The notes under the pieces: generated by a model
What the model saw: only the letters and a program-made list of their open reading frames with translations
Told to the model about the DNA's origin: nothing
The model's database searches: none
In this document: in pieces, positions 45,401-57,400 of the stretch
How the letters are laid out: every line of letters starts with the position of its first letter
Position numbering within the stretch: position 1 is the first letter of the stretch
Position numbers and translations under genes: made by a program
Source of the DNA: Aradus depressus
Lineage: Eukaryota; Arthropoda; Insecta; Hemiptera; Aradidae
Length of the DNA: 64,000 bases
Assembly: GCA_963662175.1 (NCBI GenBank)
Contig: OY759214.1
Location: 11,656,001 to 11,720,000, forward strand
Direction: 5' to 3'

Positions 45401-48400
45401 AAAAAACAACGATAATATTTTAATGAAACTATTGATAATATACTAAGAACTAGTATCTTCTACACACGAGGCTACTTATTTTAAAGTATTAAAAAACAAC
45501 GATAATATTTTAATGAAACTATTGATAATATACTAAGAACTAGTATCTTCTACACACGAGGCTACTTATTTTAAAGTATTAAAAAACAACGATAATATTT
45601 TAATGAAACTATTGATAATATACTAAGAACTAGTATCTTCTACACACGAGGCTACTTATTTTAAAGTATTAAAAAACAACGATAATATTTTAATGAAACT
45701 ATTGATAATATACTAAGAACTAGTATCTTCTACACACGAGGCTACTTATTTTAAAGTATTAAAAAACAACGATAATATTTTAATGAAACTATTGATAATA
45801 TACTAAGAACTAGTATCTTCTACACACGAGGCTACTTATTTTAAAGTATTAAAAAACAACGATAATATTTTAATGAAACTATTGATAATATACTAAGAAC
45901 TAGTATCTTCTACACACGAGGCTACTTATTTTAAAGTATTAAAAAACAACGATAATATTTTAATGAAACTATTGATAATATACTAAGAACTAGTATCTTC
46001 TACACACGAGGCTACTTATTTTAAAGTATTAAAAAACAACGATAATATTTTAATGAAACTATTGATAATATACTAAGAACTAGTATCTTCTACACACGAG
46101 GCTACTTATTTTAAAGTATTAAAAAACAACGATAATATTTTAATGAAACTATTGATAATATACTAAGAACTAGTATCTTCTACACACGAGGCTACTTATA
46201 TTAAAGTATTAAAAAACAACGATAATATTTTAATGAAACTATTGATAATATACTAAGAACTAGTATCTTCTACACACGAGGCTACTTATATTAAAGTATT
46301 AAAAAACAACGATAATATTTTAATGAAACTATTGATAATATACTAAGAACTAGTATCTTCTACACACGAGGCTACTTATTTTAAAGTATTAAAAAACAAC
46401 GATAATATTTTAATGAAACTATTGATAATATACTAAGAACTAGTATCTTCTACACACGAGGCTACTTATTTTAAAGTATTAAAAAACAACGATAATATTT
46501 TAATGAAACTATTGATAATATACTAAGAACTAGTATCTTCTACACACGAGGCTACTTATTTTAAAGTATTAAAAAACAACGATAATATTTTAATGAAACT
46601 ATTGATAATATACTAAGAACTAGTATCTTCTACACACGAGGCTACTTATTTTAAAGTATTAAAAAACAACGATAATATTTTTCCTTTAAATGTTTCAATC
46701 AATATTTCTCCTGTCAGGACCGCCGAACTAAATATGTCCCCACCATCTCTCAAATCAAGATGTCGATGCTGAAAATTAAAAAATATATGTATATATCGCA
46801 CCTATACCGGAACAGTGACCCATCTCCAAACAGCCTATTGAACTTAAGTAGACTTATACATTTTTTTGATAAAAAATATCCAGGATTTTGCTTTAGGTCC
46901 TGTTTCTAATAGAAATGTGGACAATTTTTGACCAAAAAACATGTTAACCTGAATATCGAAATTTTTTGAGTTAGGTCACACTCGTAACGTAAGTATTGAA
47001 TGTATAAAAAGCACAATAAATGTGCAAAATTACAAACGCCTCCGTATAGTAAAGCGTAATGATATGTAGCCTAAGGCCTTCCTTGAAAAATATTCTAAAT
47101 ATAGGTGAAAACCGCATCGAAATCAGTTCGCGGGTTCAGAAGTTTATCGCAATACACAAAGATAGTCAGTTAGCTACACACAAAAATCGTATTTTATATA
47201 AGTAGAGATTTCATTTAAATGTCTGTATATGTCGGGGTCAAATAGTGTATATACACTAAGTACATTAAAAATATGACTGGATTCTCCCCTGATCGATTAT
47301 GCGATCATAAGTTAGTTTTGTTATATTGAAGAATTTGAAGGCGCCGGTAGCTCAGAGGTAGCGTACTAGCCTACTGAGCTCAATATTGCGGGGTCGAAAC
47401 CCGGCTGAGACCCTTAAGTTTTTAAAAACTTTGAGCATGCCGTCCTTCGGATGAGACGTTACGCGATGCTCCCGAGCCTGTGCGAGTTTAGGTACTCACT
47501 TAAGACCCCTTACCCTAGATAAACAAAACCTGAGCAGACAAAATTTCGGACTCCCACTGAGTCGGGCTCATGTCCACCAGAGCGACGAAAGAGCGCTGTG
47601 GTAGTAGGCGAGTTAAAGTCCGGGCATGAGTCACATTAATAAACTACCTAAAGATGAATTTCATCAATCTAACATACGATTTATATATTCTCTATTGCCC
47701 ATGAAAATTGAAGAAGGCATTATATACATTTTAAGAGTTATGGTTTGTTTCAACGTAAACTGTATGTAATGTAATGTAAAATGCAATGTAAACTTTTAAG
47801 CAGACAACAAAGTATAAACATTATGATATTGTAGATAAAGTAATTGTTACTTTTCCGAAGAAGTAGTGGCAACTCCTACACCGTCGAGGAAGGTCAAACA
47901 GGCACCGTGAACATAAGCGAAGGAAACATCGACATTGTATTCACCCTGCATCACAACATTTATAAACCTAACCCAGGTCAGGATGTCTCGCACACTTATC
48001 GAAACTCTGAAACAGAATAAGTTGTCAATTCCAACAGACATCTTTTAAGAAATAAATATTAAAAAAAAAAAAAAAAAACTCTTTATTCGGTTCAGCGCAA
48101 GGGGCGCTATACACAATTTTAAAAATATATATATATACATATTGCATATGGTTAAAATATAATGTCTTGTAGAAGCCGGGGCTTCAGACGACGGTATAGC
48201 AGAGGTTCCCCTATGCCAAAGGTAGCGGCTCCAGAAACACTCTGCAGCCCAGCCCTGAATCTTGTCGCTAACTCCAATATGAAGTCTCGAACGTCGGGAA
48301 CGCCCAGCTCCCTGCGTATCTGAGAATTCCTTACCATCCAAGGCGCGTTTACGGCAAGGCGGAGAACTTCGTTTTCGAACCTGACCAGTTTCTTAATGTT

Positions 48401-51400
48401 GGTCTGGCTTGTGCCGAGCCAAACCGGACAGGCGTATGTGATGAGTGGCCGTATGAGTGCGGTGTAGAGTAGTGTGGCACATTCATGTCGGAGTGTAGTG
48501 TTCTTGTTGAGAAGTGGGTAGAGTGAGGAGAGTCTAGTGTAGGCATGTGTCAATTTGGAGTTAATGTGTTGGCCCCAGGTCAGTTTGGTGTCTAGGAGCA
48601 CCCCTAGATACTTCACCGCCTGGTGTGTTGGTGTCCAGGGGATGTTTTTGTGGTTGATGTTTAGCGGTGTCAGTGTATCATGGTTTATGCGTCGTAGTGC
48701 GAAAACCTTGGTTTCTGTCTTGCCAATATGCCAGGACATCCAGACCCTCTTGAAGAGTGCGCACGGCCCTATGAAGATCACAGTCCTGAGCTATGAGGAG
48801 CGTGTCATCGGCATAGGTTGCCAGTGGCAGGCCTGGAGGCTCAGGTATATCGTGGCAGAAAAGATTAAAGAGAATGGGAGCGAGGATCGAACCTTGAGGG
48901 ACTCCTGCACCGATAGTCCTTCGATCGCTAAGGCAAGAGTTAACCTTAACCTGGAAAGTTCTATCGGTGAGGAAGGAGGCTATAATAAGACGCAGGTATC
49001 TGGGGGCTCCCGTACGCTGGAGTTTGTACAGCAGGCCCTTGTGCCACACTGTATCGAAGGCAGCAGCAACATCCAAGAACACGGCTGCAGAATATTGCTT
49101 CGCCTCGAAACCCTTGACAATGGTCTCTGCCACTCTCTGGAGCTGATGCGTCGTGGAATGCCTCTTCTTGAAACCAAACTGATGGGCAGGTATGGTGTTC
49201 GCTAGTTCCAGAAACTCCAGTAGCCTACCATAGATTAGTCTCTCAAGCAGTTTTGACAAGCTGTTCAAAAGACTGATGGGGCGGTAGCTTGATGGTTGGT
49301 CTTTTGGTTTTCCCGGCTTATGGAAAATGAGTACGACCGCATTCTTCCATTGGGTCGGGAAATATCCAGCTCTGAGGCATCCATTGAACACGCTCGTGAG
49401 AAGCGCTACGCCCTTCTCCGACAGGTTCTTTAGGACGAGGTTTGGTATTAAATCCTCACCTGGTGCCTTTCTTCCCGGGAGATTGCTTAAGGCTGTCCTG
49501 ATTTCCCCTGGAGTGACGAACTTTAAGGGCAGTTCTGCGGTGAGCGGCTCCTGGCTAATGGCTTCCTCTATTAGTAGCTCGGTATCCCTGACTCCCGGAT
49601 GGCTGGGATTAAACACTGCTTCAAGATAGGCAGAAAACATGGTGCACTTCTCTTCGTCTGATGTAGCTAAAAGGTCACTTTGTCTCAGAGGAGGGATGAG
49701 AGGGTCCTGCCGTAGGATCCTGCGAGTCTCCTTCCACAAATTGGGATCGTTAGGGGACATGTTCTGAAGGAACTGACGATAGCCCTCAACTCTCTGATTT
49801 TCGAGTTCCCATCGAATCTGATGCCCCAGTTGGTTCCATTGGCGTTTGGTTCTCGGACATCTGCTACGCTGCCAGCTGCGGCGAAGCCTATTTTTCTCTT
49901 CAATCAGGCGTAGGATGTACGTTGGGGTACTGATGCCTGTCCTCTGCCGGGGGTCATATAACTTTCTGTAGATCGCCTTCTTGACTGCGCTCTTGATGGA
50001 ATCGGTAAGGAGTGTCATTGTTCTGTCTAGGTCATCGGTCGAGTTATAAGAGAAAGGAATAGTCAGATTTCGGTCAAGTTCGTCGCGAAAGATGTCCCAG
50101 TTAATTTTTCCATCAATAAGTCGTCGTATTGGGGGATCAGTGAGAAGTCTGCCATGGAAAGTAATGAGGACAGGGAGATGGTCGGAATCTAATTCGGGAA
50201 GTGGAATTTGGAATATGGGTAAGGTTAGATTTTGAGTGAGGGATATATCTAAAATATCTGGGAGGTAGCGAGCCTGTGTGGGGTAGAAGGTTGGCTGGTC
50301 GGGAGCAGTGACCACAATCGCCATGCGGTCGGTGAAGGCGAGAAGCCTTTGACCATTGGCATTGCCAACCCGACAGCCCCAGTTGAGATGCTTGCTGTTG
50401 AGGTCCCCAGTCAACAGGGTGGGTCCCCCCGTGAACACAGCCTCGAGATCTGAGGGATCAAGGCGCTGGTTTGGCCGCTGGTAGGCTGCCACCAACTTTA
50501 ATGAGGAGCCATTTTCAATTGGATAGCTACAGCTTCCAGACAAGACAAGTTCCCGAATATCAGCTCGTGGTGCTTAAATTTACGCCTGACACAAATGGCG
50601 ACCCCTCCCGAAGCAGCCCGAGCCACTCTGTCTGCTCTATAAATTTTGTAGCCTGGAAGTTTAAATGTTTCATTGGGTATGAGATGGGTTTCGGTGAGAC
50701 AGGCCACATCGATGCTGTGCCTGTGAAGGAAGTTTAAAAAAGTAACCCTTTTGGCCTTAATCCCGTTCGCGTTCCAGTTAAGGAGTTTCACGGTACGAGT
50801 ATCAAAAAGATTAGGGTTTGCCATGAGGATGAGTTAAAAATGACGAGAGGAGGTTGGACAGGAAAGTTTGAATTTTAGGGATTAAAGGTTCAATGATCCT
50901 GGTGATCAAAGAGGTGATGAAGGTTGGGAGATCAGGATTTGTACCTTGAGAAGGTGAGGAGGCAGAGTGGCTGGGGCGAGCCCCGAGAGGGGGGCCAGAG
51001 AGCCAGGCGGAGCGAGCGGGAGCAGGAGCGGGCTGGGGGGTGGGAGGGCCGGCAGCGGGTCTCCTAGCGTCTGTCTGTCGTTTGAGGGCGGGCCGAGTTT
51101 GTCTGTTAGCAGGGTGCTCCTTGCAGCCTCGGTAATTTCCTGGATGCTGCTCCCCACAGTTCGGACAGGTAGGGGTGCTTGCTTGGCTGGGACACAGTGT
51201 GTAGTGGTGATCACCCGCACACTTAACGCAGCGAGGGTCCAGCCTGCAGTAATTTTTGGTGTGCCCCCACTTCTGACAGTTGGTGCACTGCGGGCTCTGT
51301 CCGGTACGACGCCGGGGCTCCACTTGGACCACCGTATAAAACAGGCGGTCCAAGTTGAATATTTTCTTCCCCGCTGGACTGTTCTCCAGCTCAACTGCAA

Positions 51401-54400
51401 CTAGCGGGGTGGGTAGCTTGTCGCCGTTTCCGTCTTTGCGGTGTAGCCGGGTCACTTTCCGAACTGGATAGTTCGGGGAGAGCAGCTCGAACACCTCCGA
51501 CTCGGTCAGGGAGTATGGGACACCCCTGATGATTACCGAGAGACCCCTGTCCTCCGGGTTAACAAAAGTGAAGTACTTTAAGTTGGAGCTATCATAAAAT
51601 TTGGTTACATGCCGAAATTCTTCTGAAGATGAGAGCGAAATTTTGAATTTTTTTGAACAGAACTTGATGTCAAATGGGGCTTTTGTCAGTGTTTTTAAAT
51701 CTTTGATTATTTCTTGTAAATTCCCAGTATCCAGTAAGAAAATGGGGGGAATCTGGATCTTGGGCTCCAGTTTGCTGTTGTCTGCAGGGTCGGGTTGAGG
51801 CAAGGAAGCCAGAGGGGCGAATTTGTTACTAAGTGTGATGGGAGGGCTCACCTGGTACCGGTACCTCTTGGCCGTGTCACTGAGACCGGGTGCTGTTGCT
51901 GGCTGCTGGCTGGGTCCTGGCTCCTGCTGCGAGGCTGGTCGCTTCCTCACCTGGGTGAAGCCGCTATCCAACTCCATTCCAGGGATGTCCACATTGGTAC
52001 ACTCCTCGTACCAACCGTTTAATTCTTTTGGGGTACCTCCAGAGGACATCTTACTGCCCTCTTTTGGTGCACTTTGGATAGTTTTCACTTTGTTTTTTTT
52101 ATAGTTTTTAATAATAATTAGGAGAACAAAAATATACACGTGTTATCATGTAGCCATGAAACAGCTGTTTTTCCAGAAATAAATATAATTAAGTAAATAA
52201 AATACAAAACTTATAATCTTCATTAAATCTACACTCCGTTCTTTGCGGTTCTGTACTGAAGTGTCGCAGGAGGGTAGGGGAGGGGTGAAGCCAAACTCAA
52301 CTGCGACATAACTCAAAGAAAACTGTCATATTCATTCATTTCAATTCCCTGGCGCTACGGTCCTTGTAGAACCTGGGCCTCCGCAACAATCTTCCGCCAT
52401 TCTACTCTATCCTCGGCCTCCCGTCTCCATCTTCTCACAGCCATCGTTCTGAGGACATCCTCCAGCCAACGTAAGCGGGATCTACCTCTTCTTCTTTGTC
52501 CTTCCGGGTGTCCCTCCAGTATCTTCCTCGGCAATCTGTCTGGTTACATCCTCTGTTATTGCCCCAGCCATCGCAGCCGTACCTGCTTCACTAAGGCCAC
52601 CAGGTCCGGGTTCTTGTACATGTCCCTCAGCTCCCTATTGGTCCGTATCCTCCATCTATCCGCCTCTGAAGTAGGGCCGTATATCTTCCTCAATACCTTC
52701 CTCTCCCACGTATTGAGTAAGATTTCGTCCCTCCTAGTCAGGACCCAGGTTTCACTCGCATATGTGACGACCGGTCTCAGGACTGTTTTATAAATTGCTC
52801 TTTTAGCGTCTCGGGACACAGTCCTCGATCCGAGCACCTTCTGCAGTGACCGGTAGCATCTATTCCCGGCAGTTATCCTCAGTTTGATGTCTTTGATATT
52901 TGATGTGTTAAAGAAGACATCAAGAAAACGTCATAACTCAAAAAATTGCCTATTTTCGTTCTATGACCAAAATGTAAACAAAGTACGACGAACTTTGTTG
53001 TTTTTTTGTTTGATTCCTAAATTATTTAATGCTTTTTACCTACATTGTAAGGTTTTTTTAAATTTATTCTATAAATGTATCCTAATAGTATGAACGATAG
53101 AAGAAGAATATTCCAGCATAGCAATACCTATGAATAAATAAAGAATTTGTCGTTATTTCATTATTCATTTAATTATCTTTTATTGTGACAATTTTTGGCC
53201 ATGAATTATTTGTGCCAACTTCTTGTTTTTTGAGTTACGACAGTTATTTTAAGAAGGTGCGAAATAATATTCGACTTTCTTATTCTCCTTTTATCAGTCT
53301 ATAACTAAACCTGAATATGCTGTAATGTCGAAACTGGTGGTAAATTTATAAACGTTTTGTGGAATAGACAATATTTTTAAAAAAAAGTTTGTTTTATTTA
53401 TTTATTATCATCATCATAGACGCTACAGCCCATCAAGAGCCTTGGCCTCCTCCAGGAAATGTCCCCACGCTAAATTTATTATAAGTTTCCATAAAATGTC
53501 CACGTTTCTCAACTTAGACGTAAGATTTACACAAATAAAGTAGTAAGTAAAGGTATTTTAGCTAATCATCTCAAAACAGTTAGTTGGATTGAAGTCGTTT
53601 TGAGAATTAGCTCATATATGAAATACGATTGAAATATGTAAACGTATGTTTACCTGTTTCCAATATCGGAGGACGAAAACCATCTTATGAACTGAACAAT
53701 GCTTGATCCCACACTCCTCTGGCCAAGAGATGTGTCTTTCTTCAAGTTATGATTAGCAATAATAGTCAGATCTTCGTCAGTGGTCGGTCCCTCGCACCAG
53801 ATCTCTGTTAGTCTGTTCCGAAGAGCAGGCGACAACTATACCACACCCAAATATATTAAACACATAGTATAATATTAATTATCATATGAATAATTAGTAA
53901 CACAAAGAAACAAATATATCTATCTGAAATGCGACCCCAAACGCCGAAAAGTTTAATTTTTCAGTAGAGACACAACAAATAGTCATCGGTGACAAATCGG
54001 CAAAGGAATTCCCTATTGCGAATTATTCAATGAAGTTTTCGCTCTTCCTCTAAAACCAATCGACCGGTTTGGCTAAAAATTAATAGTTGACTTACACCGG
54101 GACTTCTGAATTTATATACTGAATTTCGTGTCGATACATTCAGTTATCAAGTTTTTTTGATTTGAAAGTCCCTCCTCTGATCTAGCTCCCCCTTCCCTTC
54201 GGCCAATTTAGCTGAAATCAATAGGTGCCATCCTTATGGGATTCCGGATAAAATCTCGTATCAATACATCCATTTTATAGAGAGTTACGGTGTTCACAGA
54301 CTCATGCAAAGATAGACAAGAATTTGATTTTTAACTTTTGGAATCAGGAGGTCGGAAAATATGAAAATCCGGTGAAAAATCAACATTTTCTAACCATTTA

Positions 54401-57400
54401 AATAACTTCCCCTATATTTTGTATAGCTGGGGAAGTAATAATCTATTTTGTTATATTTTACTATGTTGATAGCATAATTTATAAACATAAACAAAAAATT
54501 TATAATAAAATTATTAAATATTCATTAGACAATCGTTAAAGACCCCCTAGATAAATAATACTGGGTTGGCAAGATTTATGACTCCCATAGTTGAGTAGGA
54601 GCGGCGAAAGAGAACACTGGTAGTAGGCGATATGATCTCATCATAAAGCCCGGGCATAATTTGTCTACGATTTTCATTTTCTAGGCCTTTACAGAAAATT
54701 TGACATCCTTAAACGGAGTCCATTAAAATCTCATTTTATTTATTTCTTGCGTCACAATCACTACAGCCAACGTATTAGTAGATTACTAATACTAAATAAT
54801 ACGTACTTCCTTTTTGCCAAAATCACCTCCTGGATTCATAGTACCAATAAAATGAAAATTATCGCCAGCGGTTATTTCAATATCACTTTCTGTGCCTTTT
54901 TCACTGATCAGAAGTTTTCTTTCAGGCTCTACAAAAATACCAAAAATGAAAGTATTAATATTAATAAATAATAATTATATATAGAATAACAATAACATTA
55001 ATAATATAACATTTACCTAATAAGGAATTAAGTCGTTCCAAAACACTGTAATCAGCCAATGAAATTTCGTCAGCTAAAAAAACATGTCCTCCCTTCATGG
55101 CGTTTATCAAAGGTCCATCCACCCACTCAAACAGTTTGTTGGAGTTATCAACCTAAACATTTCACAAGAAAGGAATATAATATGTATATTCAAAAAAATT
55201 AATTTAATAATAATTAAAAAAAAAAAAAAAAAAAAACCCAACACAATGTTTTTTTTTTATTAAAACCTTGGTGGGGAAGGCTTTTTTTAGGAAGGGGGCT
55301 TGGCCTTATAAACATTTGAGCTCAAACTTCAAATCTCTAGCAGTAACAGAGGCCGAGATTCCTACACAGGCTCTTATGAAACCTGAATATCTTGGAGACG
55401 GTATACCTAATTTCCACCAAACATGGGTAAGAACCATCTCGCAAATACCAGCTTTCGAAAGGAAAAAACCGCTTTGAAATCGGTTCAGCCGTCTTGGAGC
55501 TACGATGCGACAGCAGACACACACACAGACAAAGCCTTCAAACTACACCCCTCCTTTTGCGTCGGGGGTTAAAAAAAAAATTAGACCATTAAATTGTTTT
55601 TTTTTTCATAAAACTGTCACTTTTGAAATTGTTTAGAATAATTGAAATATCTAACTTTAATAAAGAAAAAATATAAAATTTAAAAAACCTCTAAAAAATT
55701 GTTTTTGTTCTTTCATTTTTTTTTACTGAAACGTTGGTGGGGAGGGCTTCAAGATCCTGGAAACGGCGTACCCGATTTCCATAAAACAGGACTAAGCCAT
55801 CTCGCAAATACCAGCTTTTGAAAGAAAAAAAACGCTTTGAAATCGGTTCAGCCGTCTTGGAGCTATGATGCTACAGACAGACAAAGGCTTCAAACTTATA
55901 ACACTCCTCCTTTCGCGTCGGTTTGGCAATAACGTTTCTAATAACCGTTTCCAGACCGAAGTTCATAGATTTTTCTCCTTATTTTCGACTGCCGAATATA
56001 TTTCTGATGTTTGGAGCACAAATCCAGGAATAGACCAAGATGAAAGAGTCAGTCATTTCACAAAGGAATAAAGAATTCCTTTGGTATATTCATAGCAAAA
56101 TTTTTCATGATAAGTCCTACGATTATAAGTCAAAATGTATCCATTTTTAATTTTGGTATCGTTGAGTATTTTTTATTTAATTTATTTTTTTCTAGAAGAC
56201 CTTATCGGCTTGCATTATTGTTAAGGCAGCGGACCGGTCGAGTGGAAGTCGGTTAAGAGGGTGTCAACTGTATATTTATTTGCCTAATTTACCTTTTCTC
56301 TGACGGGTCGAAGACCTCCCAAGAAGTCGGAACTTTCAGAATGTAAATGACAACTGACAGAATACAATGACTGATGATTGATGGCAGCCAACAGCTGACA
56401 GACTGTTGTCTTCCCGCAGCCAGTCTCTCCCACCAACAGCACTGGCTCGTGAAATTCTAGTGCTTTACCTGTAAGATCATAATAGTAAACAAAAATGTAT
56501 ACAACATGGATCACTGAAGAGCCAAGTGAGTTTGTTTCTTATTAAATGAAATAGAAGATTATATTGGAGTTTCGGGAGAATTCTGATACGAAGGATCAAA
56601 AAGCAACGTTACTATCTTATCTCTATAGTAAATTTTAAGACATCTCTTGCTGAAAACTCTTCATGCCAAAACATCGATGGGCTCTGCTTTCACAGTACCT
56701 ATTCGCACTGTGACAGCATTTACCCTTTTGCTCTACGCGAGGTTCCTGTCCTCGCTGAGCTGACCATAGAATCCCTGCGTTATTATACCGCCCCAATCAA
56801 ACGTTTTTCAAGAAAAATGTGTGTAAACTTGAAGATTTGTTCGCTAATTTTTTGATTGTTTAATTTCATAGAAACGAAACTTTTTTTCATCTTACAACAT
56901 GAAGAAATATAGTGCAATTTGGCCTCACAATGGCTCATATATACATCCATGTCCACATATAACATACATAAACTATTATTACTACGTACCAACAAGCACA
57001 GCAAGCTTCCTAATATTGTAAGTCCACACAATATGAGAAAACTCCGAAGGAAGAGGAGGCTGGACAACTTTTTCCAAAACATGTCTCGTTACAGGGGAAG
57101 TTTCCGAGCTCACTGAAATTTTTTTTATGGTAAATGGTCTAAGATATGAAGCAAATTAAAATATATAAAGTGTAAAAAAAAAAAGGGAAACGCTTTTTTT
57201 TCCATCATCAAAGAGAAAATAACTATAAACTTGGAAGCCCGGTAACGCCTATTGAGTCTCAGTACCGAGAAATTATATTTAATGCCGTTACACACTTGGC
57301 AACTGTCAGTCGACAACAATCGCTGTCTTACTATCGCTCTGTTGAATTAGCAGGAAACCAATCTCTCAGAAAAATCAGTCTCAACCTAATTGGAGAGAAC

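Larger units (their letters stand above)
48060..52174 (-). mobile_element. jockey-clade non-LTR retrotransposon, nearly full length, two frameshifts in ORF2
   Basis: A 4.1-kb element in the midasin sense orientation, flanked by the 12-bp direct repeat AGAAATAAATAT (48,048-48,059 and 52,175-52,186). It has ORF1 (gag) and ORF2 (endonuclease plus RT) and no RNase H, as expected for jockey. Its sense-strand 3' end reads AATAAAGAG followed by about 18 T rather than A. The target duplication is still perfect, so the insertion is fairly recent. Two frameshifts in ORF2 probably make it inactive. Confidence 0.9.

Noticed and set aside
46683..46768. Coding-like minus-strand stretch after a TTTTCAG acceptor (HRHLDLRDGGDIFSSAVLTG) between exons w13 and w14.
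   Set aside because: The phase required by w13 gives a stop in this block, and w13 joins w14 in phase with continuous midasin sequence. No donor follows before the satellite array. It may be a relic, not a midasin exon.
48555..49205. 216-codon plus-strand open frame.
   Set aside because: It is the antisense shadow of the jockey ORF2 on the minus strand, with no domain of its own.
50967..51404. 145-codon Gly/Ala/Arg-rich plus-strand frame.
   Set aside because: Shadow of the GC-rich zinc-knuckle and Pro-rich part of jockey ORF1.
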